From Cytobacillus firmus NBRC 15306 (GTDB taxonomy: Bacteria; Bacillota; Bacilli; Bacillales; Cytobacillaceae), in contig NZ_BCUY01000045.1 of NCBI RefSeq assembly GCF_001591465.1, positions 1-32,700 on the forward strand: a stretch of DNA of 32,700 nucleotides. Reading direction: 5' to 3'. The notes beneath the pieces are model-generated. The model was given only the letters and a program-made list of their open reading frames with translations, was not told where the DNA came from and did not search any database. Positions 1-7,984 of the stretch are shown here, piece by piece (within the stretch, counting starts at the first letter, position 1; each line of letters begins with the position of its first letter). Position numbers and translations under genes: made by a program.

Positions 1-79
1 GAAGAAATATGTATCCATAAATTCGATCGCTGTACTCGCTGTATATATCTTCAAATGCTTCTGCCGATATTCTCTCCAT
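1..79 (-). CDS. Partial ECF-type sigma factor, N-terminal 26 codons
   Basis: The minus strand opens with ATG at 79 preceded by a strong ribosome site (GAGGGGG, about 7 bases away) and stays open to the window edge. The 26 visible residues include FEDIYSEYSDRIYGYIF, which has the spacing of the start of sigma-70 region 2 in ECF sigma factors (F..IY..Y..RIY.YI). Such proteins direct RNA polymerase to stress promoters and are usually paired with an anti-sigma gene, which would lie outside the window. No region 4 is visible, so the family call rests on a short motif. A helix-turn-helix regulator with a similar start is not excluded. Confidence 0.6.
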   Translation of the reverse strand, partial: MERISAEAFEDIYSEYSDRIYGYIFL

Positions 80-720
80 TGTGGCGCCCCCTCGCATATT
101 ATTAGACGAATAAGAATCAGAAAAGAAACACTTTTCCATTGTTTATGTAAAACATTTGAATCTTCTTTCCATCCTGTTCATTTATCCTATATTTCAAAAT
201 AATCTGATTCTTTTGCATTAAATATGGTGCAAATCTGAGAAAGTGCCTTTTTAACTGAAACTTTTTTCACCTGCATTTAATTAGTAAAAAATGGATGAAG
301 TTTCACTCCAGACTACCCATCTTTGATTTCATTTTTTGAATTTCAGATAATGATGTCCATTAAATTCCCCACCCTTTTTATATATTTTATCATTCTGTGA
401 AAATATTGCCTGCCTCCTTTTCCTTATTTTTTCCAAGATTGATTTGACTTTCTGGAAAATCGATACTTTTAATCTATAAATAACCATATAAAGTTCATTC
501 TTTAAGCCTGTAACCCTGATTGAACTATGAAACCTTATAGCTATTTTAATAAAACCACTGCAAAGTACTTTGTTTTTCGACAATCTCCAGCCATTAATTT
601 AGCTAAAGTACATGGTAACGGAAGGGTTTTCCATTTTCGGAAAGGGCCCTTAGGAGGTGGTTGAGTTCTTCATTGCTAACTAGCATTTTAAGTGAATTAA
701 CAAAACAAGGAGGGAATTTT
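80..720. other. Gene-free AT-rich gap before bpr
   Basis: About 640 AT-rich bases between the divergent sigma-factor start and the protease. A minus-strand frame at 329-583 has only a TTG start with poor ribosome-site spacing and a low-complexity Lys/Ile-rich product, so it is not called. A perfect 12-bp palindrome, CAAAGTACTTTG, lies at 561-572. No clear sigma-A promoter for bpr was found; a sporulation or ECF promoter could be hidden here. Confidence 0.5.
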
Positions 721-3700
721 TTGAAAAGAAAAAGAAAATCATTGAATCGCATTCTTTATGTGATGCTGACAGCTTTTCTGATTTTGCCGCTGATGTTCCC
801 AGGCATGGGATCGGCAGAAAGCAAGAGCTCTCCGCATACTTCAGTTAAGAAAGCTGCTCCTCAGACAGCAAAAAATAAAATTAACAGCTCACTGCTGAAA
901 CAATTTGAAAAAGAAGATAAAGTAACATTCCTGATAAAATTCAAAGAACAGGCTGATGCTCCAGCAGCAGCCAATAAGGCTGAAAAAGCTGCTGCATCTC
1001 AAAAATTGACAGCCTCTAAATCAAAATACATGAAACGCTCTGCAGTCCTATCCTCACTAAGATCTACAGCTATTGAAACTCAAAACCATGTCGCCGATTT
1101 CCTTCAAAAACAGGAAAAAGACGGCAAGGCAAAAGATGTTCAATCCTTCTACATTGTCAATGCAATTGCAGTAACTGCTACAAAGGACGTTATGGAACAA
1201 ATCGCAGTATTCCCTGAAGTAGAAAAAATTCTTCCAAATGAAACAAGACAGCTTCATAAGCCTGTCAAAGAGGCCGAAAAGTCTCTTAAGACACAAGCAG
1301 AAACCAGCTCGATCGAATGGAACATTGACCGCGTCGGAGCTCCTGCTGTATGGGAAATGGGAATTGACGGATCCGGCACAGTCGTTGCATCCATTGATAC
1401 AGGTGTTCAGTGGAACCACCCGGCATTAAAAGAAAAGTACCGGGGCTATAACCCTGCACAGCCTGATTCTCCAGCACATGAGTTCAGCTGGTTTGATGCC
1501 ACTGCAGGCCAGACAGTTCCTTACGATGATCAGGGTCACGGAACCCACGTAACTGGAACTATGGTTGGTGCTGAGCCGAATGGAGGCAATCAGATCGGTG
1601 TTGCACCTGGTGCGAAATGGATAGCAGTCAAAGCCTTTACCGCAAACGGCGGAACTGATGTAGACCTTCTTGAAGCCGGTGAATGGATCCTGGCTCCAAA
1701 GGATGCTGAAGGAAACCCGCATCCTGAGAAAGCGCCTGATGTTATCAATAATTCTTGGGGCGGCGGACCTGGACTGGATGAATGGTATCGTCCAATGGTG
1801 CAGGCATGGCGTGCAGCTGAAATTTTTCCGGAATTCTCTGCAGGAAACACTACTTTGTTTAATCCGGGCGGACCTGGTTCAGTTGCAACACCTGCAAACT
1901 ACCCGGAATCATTTGCTACAGGTGCGACTGATATTAACAATGGCTTAGCAAGCTTTTCGCTGCAAGGACCATCTCCATATCAGGAAGTTAAGCCTGATGT
2001 ATCTGCACCAGGAGTTAACATACGTTCCTCTGTTCCAGGAAGCGGATATGAAGGCGGCTGGAACGGAACCTCCATGGCTGGGCCGCATGTTTCTGCTGTT
2101 GCTGCGCTGCTCCGCCAGGTTGACTCAAGTCTGACCGTTGGAGAGATGGAGGAAATTCTTTTGACGACCTCTACTCCTTTGACAAATGGTACTTATCCTG
2201 AGACACCAAATAATGGTTTTGGATACGGACTCGTAAATGCCTTCGATGCGGTTTCTTCCGTACTGACCGGTCTTGGAAAAATGAAAGGCCAGGTTGCAAA
2301 AGAAGGAGATGACTCCGAAGCTCCTGAAGCCAATCATGAAGCACCTCAGGAAACATATGCAGGAATGGATCTCGCACTTGAATTGACTGCATCAGATAAT
2401 GTAAGCGTCACAAGAGTGGATCTTGAATACTTAAAAGCTGACGGCAGCTGGGCCGCCATTGAGGCCGAAAGAACAGCCGGAAACTATAAAGATGGTACTT
2501 ACCAGGCAGTTATTCCTGGTGAAGACATCGCAGAACCTTCTGTAACTTATAAATGGAAGGTCAATGATTTTGGCGGAAATTTAACTGAAACGGACTCCTA
2601 TGAAGTAGCCGTAAGACCTGGAATCAGCATCGGCTATTCTCAGGACTTTGAATCACAGCCGGCCGGCTGGACTTCTTATGGACCAGAAAACAGCTGGGAG
2701 TGGGGAGTCCCATCTTCTGGTCCTGGCAATGCAGCATCCGGGGAAAAAGTATATGCAACTAAACTTGACGGCAACTATGCAAATAGAGCAAATATGAATC
2801 TGCAGATGCCTCCTGTTGACCTGCCGGAAGGCAATGCCTACCTTCAGTTCAAGCAATGGCATGAGCTTGAAAACCGTTATGATTACGGCCATGTATTCGT
2901 TTCAACTGACATGGAAAACTGGGAACAAGTTCTTCGTGTAAACGGCAATACAACAGACTGGGTTAATGCAGAAGTGGATTTAAGTGCGTATGCAGGACAG
3001 AGAATTTATGTAGTCTTCAATGTGACTACAGATGGCTCTGTTCAGAAGCAAGGATGGTATATCGATGATGTAAGGTTATCTGATACTCCTGTTGAACCTG
3101 CAGGCAAAGCACAGCTTGGCCTCAGCAAGAATAAACCTTCTGCAGAATTAAAGGAGGAAAAGGTAAATCCTGATAAAATTGTTCCTAAAAAGGATACTCC
3201 TGCAAAAGAGGATGAGAAACAGCAGCCGGCCCCTGTTCTTCTTCCGCTTACTGCCGAAGTAAGTGTTTTGGAATCAGGCAGGTCCGTATTTACTAATCCT
3301 CAAAACGGTTCATTTGAAATGACACATGCTTCAGGTGATTTCACTGTAAAAGCGGAAGCTTACGGGTATCGTTCTCAAACGCAAAATGTAAATATTCCGC
3401 AGGATGGAGAAGCGACTGCAAACTTTGTCCTTGAAGAAATTCCCAAAGGCACAGTTACAGGGGTTGTGACAAATGAAGCAACCGGCGAGCCTGTTGCAAA
3501 CACTACGCTTCTTTTAATAGAAGATGCAGCCGTACAGCCGGTAACAACCGATGAAAACGGTGAATATACACTCACAGCCTATGAAGGCACATACACTTTA
3601 AAAGCAATGGCACCTTCCTACTACAGCAAGGAGCAGAGCATCACGATCGAAGGCGGCTCATCTCTAGAGCAAAATATTGAACTAAAGCCATTTATCGGAT

Positions 3701-5058
3701 ATCCGGGTGAAATCGGATATGATGATGGAACAGCTGAAAATGCACGTGCCTTCTACGATGCCGGCAATGGCTGGGCAGTTAAGATGTCCCTTGCATCCGG
3801 CCATGACAGCGCAATGGTTACCGGCGGATTATTCCGCTTCTGGGATACCAGCTGGCCGACCCCGGGCGGTACAGACTTCAAAGTGGAAGTGTACGATGCA
3901 AGCGGACCGGATGGAGCCCCTGGCAACAAACTTGCAGGACCATTTGAAGCAACAGCCTTAAGAAACGGTGAATGGACACATGTAGATCTTAGTGACGAGG
4001 GAATCGTTACAAATGGCGACTTCTATCTGGTATATATCCAATCAGCACCAAATCCTAATGCTCCTGGTCTTGGCACAGATGAGGATGGAGAAAATGCAGG
4101 ACGCAGCTGGCAGCTTGTAGGCGGAGCATGGTCACCGGCGCCTGAAGATGAAGGAAACTATATGATCCGCGCGACAGTTAACTATGAAGTTACAGCACCT
4201 GTCATTACTTCTCCAGCGGATGGAACTTTTACGAATCAGGGTAAAGTTACAATTGAAGGTACTTCTGCTCCTGCCACAACTGTAAAGGTATTTAATAATG
4301 GAGAAGAAGCTGCATCGGCTGAGAGTACAGACGAAGGCACTTTCTCAGCAGAAGTTTCACTTACTGAAGGTGAAAACTCACTTACTGCCAAAGCATCAAC
4401 AGAGTCAGGGTCCACGGATGCCTCTGAACCTGTAAAAGTAATATATGACAAAACAAAACCGGAACTGTCCATAACAAGCCCTGCAGATAAATCCAAAACA
4501 AACAAAGAAACAGTCACTGTTAAAGGAACCGTTTCTGACGATAACCTTGATTGGGTAAAAGTAAACGGCCAGGCAGCAAATGTTACAGACGGTGAATACT
4601 CTCTTCGCATCCTGCTGGATGAGGGTGAAAACACCATTACGGTAACAGCACAGGATAAAGCGAAAAACAGCGAAGAAAAAACCATCACAGTCGATGCTAA
4701 ATATACCGCTCCAGCCATAGAAAATCTTCTTCCTGCAGAAGACAAGGAACTTAAAAAAGGCGAATCGGTAAAAATCGAATTTGATAGTGAACCAGGGATA
4801 AAAGCGACTTTTGCCATCAGAATGCCTTTAACAAATGCTGGCGGCCAGCTGAATAACGCTACTGAGCTTCCAATGATGGAAACTTCACCGGGCCATTATG
4901 TCGGCTATTATACTGCCACTTCAAATGTAAAAGCACCTGGTGCCGAAATTGAAGTGAAATTGTCGGATGACTACGGCAATGAAACTCGAAAGACAGCAGA
5001 AGGCAAACTGTGGATTAATGCAAAAAAGAAGAATAATAACAGCACTATAAAGAAGTAA
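721..5058 (+). CDS. bpr: Bacillopeptidase F-type secreted S8 serine protease
   Basis: Secreted subtilase of 1445 aa, close to the roughly 1430 aa of B. subtilis Bpr. The TTG at 721 is chosen because AAGGAGGG lies 6 bases upstream and it opens a classic signal peptide (KRKRK, then a hydrophobic core to about residue 30). In order: I9-type propeptide (about 60-180), S8 catalytic domain with triad D226 (SIDTG), H273 (GHGTH) and S451 (GTSMAG) plus oxyanion N376, an immune-inhibitor-A/MAM-like beta domain (about 633-790), two carboxypeptidase-regulatory-like folds (about 840-985), another beta domain (990-1155), and tandem Ig-like repeats (1158-1325) with a last beta domain. There is no LPXTG anchor, so it is probably released and C-terminally processed. 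An upstream in-frame TTG at 661 would add 20 residues. Monocistronic; terminator follows. Confidence 0.93.
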   Translation: MKRKRKSLNRILYVMLTAFLILPLMFPGMGSAESKSSPHTSVKKAAPQTAKNKINSSLLKQFEKEDKVTFLIKFKEQADAPAAANKAEKAAASQKLTASKSKYMKRSAVLSSLRSTAIETQNHVADFLQKQEKDGKAKDVQSFYIVNAIAVTATKDVMEQIAVFPEVEKILPNETRQLHKPVKEAEKSLKTQAETSSIEWNIDRVGAPAVWEMGIDGSGTVVASIDTGVQWNHPALKEKYRGYNPAQPDSPAHEFSWFDATAGQTVPYDDQGHGTHVTGTMVGAEPNGGNQIGVAPGAKWIAVKAFTANGGTDVDLLEAGEWILAPKDAEGNPHPEKAPDVINNSWGGGPGLDEWYRPMVQAWRAAEIFPEFSAGNTTLFNPGGPGSVATPANYPESFATGATDINNGLASFSLQGPSPYQEVKPDVSAPGVNIRSSVPGSGYEGGWNGTSMAGPHVSAVAALLRQVDSSLTVGEMEEILLTTSTPLTNGTYPETPNNGFGYGLVNAFDAVSSVLTGLGKMKGQVAKEGDDSEAPEANHEAPQETYAGMDLALELTASDNVSVTRVDLEYLKADGSWAAIEAERTAGNYKDGTYQAVIPGEDIAEPSVTYKWKVNDFGGNLTETDSYEVAVRPGISIGYSQDFESQPAGWTSYGPENSWEWGVPSSGPGNAASGEKVYATKLDGNYANRANMNLQMPPVDLPEGNAYLQFKQWHELENRYDYGHVFVSTDMENWEQVLRVNGNTTDWVNAEVDLSAYAGQRIYVVFNVTTDGSVQKQGWYIDDVRLSDTPVEPAGKAQLGLSKNKPSAELKEEKVNPDKIVPKKDTPAKEDEKQQPAPVLLPLTAEVSVLESGRSVFTNPQNGSFEMTHASGDFTVKAEAYGYRSQTQNVNIPQDGEATANFVLEEIPKGTVTGVVTNEATGEPVANTTLLLIEDAAVQPVTTDENGEYTLTAYEGTYTLKAMAPSYYSKEQSITIEGGSSLEQNIELKPFIGYPGEIGYDDGTAENARAFYDAGNGWAVKMSLASGHDSAMVTGGLFRFWDTSWPTPGGTDFKVEVYDASGPDGAPGNKLAGPFEATALRNGEWTHVDLSDEGIVTNGDFYLVYIQSAPNPNAPGLGTDEDGENAGRSWQLVGGAWSPAPEDEGNYMIRATVNYEVTAPVITSPADGTFTNQGKVTIEGTSAPATTVKVFNNGEEAASAESTDEGTFSAEVSLTEGENSLTAKASTESGSTDASEPVKVIYDKTKPELSITSPADKSKTNKETVTVKGTVSDDNLDWVKVNGQAANVTDGEYSLRILLDEGENTITVTAQDKAKNSEEKTITVDAKYTAPAIENLLPAEDKELKKGESVKIEFDSEPGIKATFAIRMPLTNAGGQLNNATELPMMETSPGHYVGYYTATSNVKAPGAEIEVKLSDDYGNETRKTAEGKLWINAKKKNNNSTIKK

Positions 5059-5070
5059 AATGAGATGTAA

Positions 5071-5105
5071 AGGCAGGCCCATTATTATCGGGGCCTGCCT
5101 TTTTG
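5071..5105 (+). terminator. Rho-independent terminator of bpr
   Basis: Perfect 10-bp stem AGGCAGGCCC / GGGCCTGCCT with a 10-base loop, followed by TTTTT. It sits 13 bases past the bpr stop and next to the convergent ABC-F stop. Confidence 0.92.
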
Positions 5106-5108
5106 CAA

Positions 5109-6881
5109 TTATTGATTTAATAATGTTCTTTTTTCATTTAATAACCCATTAAACTCTTTATCCAATTGGGCATATTTGCTGTCACCCGGAACAAGCAGAC
5201 TGAGTTCTCCAAGTATCGCATTGATTCGGTTATCAATCACCATGATCTGGTCTTTTGTGGAATCATGAGCTTTTTCCTGCTGGGACCTTCTGGATTTAAT
5301 ACGATATTCCTTCAGATTCATATCAAATCTGGTGATTTTATTTTTTTCAAATACAAGCAATCTTGTGCTTAACTTCTCCAAAAAGTATAAGTCATGCGAA
5401 ATAATGATGAGTGTTCCTGAAAATTCCCTGAGCGTTTTTTCAAATTGCTCCCTGCTCGGCAAATCCAAGTGATTAGTCGGTTCATCTAATATTAAGACGT
5501 CGTATTCCTTTAAAAGCATGTCTGTAAGCTTAACCCTGATTCGCTCTCCCATGCTCAGCTGTCCAATCGGCCGCTTTAACTTCGCTTCCTTTATACCCAG
5601 GTTTGCTAATAGGGTCCTTGCCCTGTAAATCTGCTCCCGTTCGCTGAGATCAAGTGCTTCAAGGGCGTTTTTGGTTAACGGTAAATCATTAATATCCTGG
5701 TTTAAATAAGCAATCTTTAAAGTGCTGCTAATCCAAAGTTCCCCATCAGAAGGGGAAACCTCTTCCAGTAGCATACGGATAAAAGTAGTCTTGCCAGTCC
5801 CGTTGGGTCCAAGAATCCCAATTTTTTCTCCATGCTTTATATAAAACTGGCTATCCTTGAAAAGAGTCCGGTCTCCAAAGCTTTTTGAGAGGTTTTTAGC
5901 TTCAATGATCCTCTTCCCCCGTTTGCCTGACGAATCAAATTGAAAGTGCACTTTCGCCTCTTCTGCCGGCTTCTCAATTTTATTTTTATCCAGTTCCTGC
6001 TGAAGCCTTTTCATTTTTGACTTAACCTGCTGATCCATCTTTCTGGCTTTCACTCTGTTATATTCTTTAAAGCCTATCTGTCTATTCTCAGAAGGACTTC
6101 CGCCTTTAGTTGATTCCCTGTGAGCTTTTTCCGACCATTTTTTTAAATTGGCCATTTGATTTTCGATTCGATCGATCTCTCTTTGCTGCACATTAAATTG
6201 ATGAAGCTGATCATCATAATTTTTCTGTTTTTGCTCCCGGTAGGCAGTGTAATTCCCGTCATACATGGTTAAAGTGCCCTCCTGCAGCTCAAAAATCCTG
6301 CAGACAGCCTGATCAAGGAAGTGACGGTCATGGGAAATGATCATGACAGGACCGCTGAATTGGCCAATCTCCCTAATAAGCCACTCGATTCCCTGTAAAT
6401 CCAAATGATTGGTGGGTTCATCCAAAATCAGCATATCCGGTTTTGAGGACCAAACCTTGGCTAAGGAGAGCTTCAATCTTTCTCCTCCGCTTAAAGTATC
6501 AAGCCTTTCCGGTTTCCATTCATGGAGTTTTGAGAGTCCTAACCTGCTTGCCTGACGGAAAATTTCTTCTTCAGAGCTTTGGTCAGGAGCATGAATATCA
6601 CTCACAGAATAATCTGCTGACTGGTGCAGATAGGCGATTCTATATGGCTCCTTCATTCGCTCAATTGTCCCTTTATCCGCCTGGATACTGCCGAATAAAA
6701 TATTGGCCAATGTAGTTTTACCCGTGCCATTTAAGCCAACAAGACCAATTCGATCCTGCTGATAAATATCGAATTCCAAATTAGAAAAAACCCTTTTATC
6801 TCCGAATGACTTTTGAAGATCTCTGGCCATGATAACCGGTATACTGTTATTGTGGTGATTGCTGATTATATTTGCACACAT
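5109..6881 (-). CDS. vmlR: VmlR/Vga-type antibiotic-resistance ABC-F ATPase
   Basis: Soluble ABC-F protein of 590 aa with two ATPase domains and no membrane segments. Domain 1 has Walker A GLNGTGKTT (49-57), LSGGE (about 130) and DEPTNHLD (154-161). A long charged interdomain linker (about 210-320) contains WSEKAH and KARKMDQQVKSK, as in VmlR. Domain 2 has GPNGTGKTT (358-366), LSMGE (442) and DEPTNHLDLPSRE (from 466), and a C-terminal extension follows. ABC-F proteins of this subclass bind stalled ribosomes and dislodge lincosamides, streptogramin A and pleuromutilins. The ATG at 6881 is chosen because GGGGAGG lies 7 bases upstream; an ORF extension to 6917 has no ribosome site. That ribosome site is also one arm of an attenuator hairpin, which supports a drug-inducible resistance role. 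A housekeeping ABC-F is the main alternative. Confidence 0.87.
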   Translation of the reverse strand: MCANIISNHHNNSIPVIMARDLQKSFGDKRVFSNLEFDIYQQDRIGLVGLNGTGKTTLANILFGSIQADKGTIERMKEPYRIAYLHQSADYSVSDIHAPDQSSEEEIFRQASRLGLSKLHEWKPERLDTLSGGERLKLSLAKVWSSKPDMLILDEPTNHLDLQGIEWLIREIGQFSGPVMIISHDRHFLDQAVCRIFELQEGTLTMYDGNYTAYREQKQKNYDDQLHQFNVQQREIDRIENQMANLKKWSEKAHRESTKGGSPSENRQIGFKEYNRVKARKMDQQVKSKMKRLQQELDKNKIEKPAEEAKVHFQFDSSGKRGKRIIEAKNLSKSFGDRTLFKDSQFYIKHGEKIGILGPNGTGKTTFIRMLLEEVSPSDGELWISSTLKIAYLNQDINDLPLTKNALEALDLSEREQIYRARTLLANLGIKEAKLKRPIGQLSMGERIRVKLTDMLLKEYDVLILDEPTNHLDLPSREQFEKTLREFSGTLIIISHDLYFLEKLSTRLLVFEKNKITRFDMNLKEYRIKSRRSQQEKAHDSTKDQIMVIDNRINAILGELSLLVPGDSKYAQLDKEFNGLLNEKRTLLNQ

Positions 6882-6908
6882 AAAAAAACCTCCCCATACC
6901 CGGAGAGG
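6882..6908 (-). terminator. Attenuator terminator overlapping the ABC-F ribosome site
   Basis: Read on the minus strand, CCTCTCC and GGGGAGG form a 7-bp stem (one G-U) around a 6-base loop, followed at once by seven T and then the ABC-F ATG. The 3' arm is the Shine-Dalgarno sequence, so this hairpin could both end transcription and hide the ribosome site. Confidence 0.75.
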
Positions 6909-7135
6909 ACTGTGCACCCATCATTGGAAATGGTGCAAATACATAAAAAACGCGCGCCTAAATAAAATATAATCCCGCTAATAGACAAATAAGCAGACAT
7001 CACTTCCGATAAGGAATGACTAAAAAAGGGCACACTAATCCTATGTTCTCCGGGTTAAACTTTTTAGATATAAAAAGATACCAGAAAAAATAAGATTATA
7101 ACTTCATGCCCCTAAATCATCCTTTCAGCCTGTTT
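6889..7135 (-). promoter_or_regulatory. ABC-F leader with candidate antiterminator pairing
   Basis: A leader of about 250 nt separates the promoter from the ABC-F start. Minus-strand ACCCGGAGA (7047-7055) is perfectly complementary over 9 bases to TCTCCGGGT (6898-6906), the 5' arm and loop of the terminator. A second leader block, TGTGCCC (about 7029-7035), can pair in correct nested order with GGGTGCACA (about 6912-6920), and AGGAT with GTCCT between them. Together they give an alternative fold that excludes the terminator. A separate hairpin CTTTTTA-TATC-TAAAAAG lies just upstream (about 7058-7075). A tiny ORF Met-Lys-Leu-stop (7107-7096) could be the sensing uORF. Ribosome-mediated attenuation is known for related ABC-F genes; here it is inferred from base pairing. 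Confidence 0.6.
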
Positions 7136-7141
7136 GATTGT

Positions 7142-7171
7142 AGTATATATGCTTCTGGCTTTTATTGTCAA
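7142..7171 (-). promoter_or_regulatory. Sigma-A promoter of the ABC-F gene
   Basis: TTGACA (7171-7166), an 18-base spacer and TATACT (7147-7142) on the minus strand. A TATATA hexamer two bases upstream gives a 16-base spacer. Transcription would start near 7135. Confidence 0.75.
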
Positions 7172-7216
7172 TAGGCTCATGTCCGGCTATTGAATACATG
7201 CATCTGCCGGAAATGA

Positions 7217-7417
7217 TTAATCAATTCGGATATGCTTATTGGTAAGCTCCTTAAGCATATTTAGTATCGTAGCTCTTTCCTCCAGATTAAAACCGCTTGC
7301 CCATTCTGAAACAAGCTTGTACTCGCTTTGATGCATCTCCCGCTGAAGTCCTCCCTCCAATATGGAGTAAATTTCCCTCATTGTATTTTCCCGATCCTGT
7401 GTTTTAAGTTCATCCAT
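7217..7417 (-). CDS. Hypothetical 66-aa protein
   Basis: Small soluble protein of 66 aa with no recognised domain. It is predicted to be mostly helical and charged (ME/KE-rich, ending in HIRID). The ATG at 7417 is preceded by AGGGAGG 8 bases away; the longer frame to 7558 runs back through a terminator hairpin and is not used. It lies between the yjcZ terminator and the ABC-F promoter, in the same direction, with no terminator of its own seen. The function is unknown. Confidence 0.7.
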   Translation of the reverse strand: MDELKTQDRENTMREIYSILEGGLQREMHQSEYKLVSEWASGFNLEERATILNMLKELTNKHIRID

Positions 7418-7496
7418 TTTGCAAACCTCCCTATTTCTTTTATGCTGCTTCTTTTCCCTATTTGGCATCTTTGGAAACACTGTTATGTATGCATAC

Positions 7497-7524
7497 AAAA
7501 GAAAAGCAGGTTCCCCTGCTTTTC
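7497..7524 (-). terminator. Terminator after the yjcZ-type gene
   Basis: Perfect 10-bp stem GAAAAGCAGG / CCTGCTTTTC with a 4-base loop. On the minus strand it is followed by TTTTG and on the plus strand by TTTTTA, so it may work both ways. Confidence 0.82.
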
Positions 7525-7535
7525 TTTTTAGTCTA

Positions 7536-7658
7536 TTACCACTTAAAGCAAGAAGCACCTACGATGATCAATAGGATGAATAGAACCACAATTAGCGCAA
7601 AGCCCCCGCTGTATCCAGCACCACCGTAACCGCAGCCGCCATATCCGTAGCCATACAT
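7536..7658 (-). CDS. YjcZ-family miniprotein (40 aa)
   Basis: Forty residues: a Gly/Tyr-rich head ([19 protein letters not shown]) followed by one hydrophobic helix ([17 protein letters not shown]) and a short CFKW tail. This is the pattern of YjcZ-family proteins of Bacillus, small membrane peptides often made in sporulation. The ATG has GGGAGGGGA upstream. It follows a paralogue of the same design, and a terminator lies directly downstream. It is too short for usual gene finders. Confidence 0.88.
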   Translation of the reverse strand: MYGYGYGGCGYGGAGYSGGFALIVVLFILLIIVGASCFKW

Positions 7659-7703
7659 TATAAAATCCCCTCCCTTGCCGATTAAATGTGTCTGCTTGTT
7701 TTA

Positions 7704-7808
7704 TTAGTAGAATCCACCGTAACCCCAAGAAGCACCGATAATAATCAGTAAAATAAACAATACAACTAAAAGGGCGAAACCGCCGCCGTAACCGCAACCG
7801 TCTGACAT
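7704..7808 (-). CDS. YjcZ-family miniprotein (34 aa)
   Basis: Thirty-four residues: MSDGCGYGGG head, hydrophobic helix [20 protein letters not shown] and a GGFY end. The core [17 protein letters not shown] is shared with the neighbouring 40-aa gene, so the two are a tandem duplication. The ATG has a strong AAAGGAGG ribosome site. Probably a spore- or membrane-associated peptide by family; the exact role is unknown. Confidence 0.9.
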   Translation of the reverse strand: MSDGCGYGGGFALLVVLFILLIIIGASWGYGGFY

Positions 7809-7892
7809 AGTCAATTACCTCCTTTGTTTGATTCAATATATCCTATTCAATTCACCCAGATTGTGCGATAGACAAATACACAGTTTTCTGCT

Positions 7893-7922
7893 CAAAAAAG
7901 AAGCCTTCGGTGTGAAGGCTTC
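7893..7922 (-). terminator. Terminator of the yuaF-floT operon
   Basis: Perfect 9-bp stem GAAGCCTTC / GAAGGCTTC with a 5-base loop, followed on the minus strand by TTTTTTG. It lies about 60 bases past the floT stop, which suggests that a yuaI-like third gene is absent here. Confidence 0.88.
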
Positions 7923-7984
7923 GGATTTTTGTTGATATAACGGCATTTCCAGGTTATCTCCCCAGATAAAAATAGGCAATTTCA

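Noticed and set aside
329-583. 84-aa minus-strand ORF in the left gap
   Set aside because: TTG start, ribosome site only 2 bases away, low-complexity Lys/Ile composition and no family resemblance.
661-720. Upstream TTG start for bpr with AGGAGGTGG before it
   Set aside because: The GGAGG is only 3 bases from the TTG and would put 20 extra residues before a clean signal peptide. The TTG at 721 has ideal spacing and the typical basic start.
4236-4817. 193-aa minus-strand ORF inside bpr
   Set aside because: Antisense shadow of the Ig-like repeats; Ser/Val/Phe-rich with no start signals.
6866-7000. Possible 45-codon upstream ORF (MSAYLSISGI...) covering the ABC-F attenuator and overlapping the start
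   Set aside because: Its ribosome site is weak and too close. Translation across the terminator would abolish the attenuator seen in the base pairing, so it was not called.
7217-7558. 113-aa version of the hypothetical gene starting at 7558
   Set aside because: It would run through the end of a yjcZ-type gene and its terminator; the ATG at 7417 has a strong ribosome site.
7543-7836. 97-aa minus-strand ORF across the yjcZ region
   Set aside because: It is a shadow frame across two clear YjcZ miniproteins with their own ribosome sites; its product is Arg/Leu/Trp-rich.
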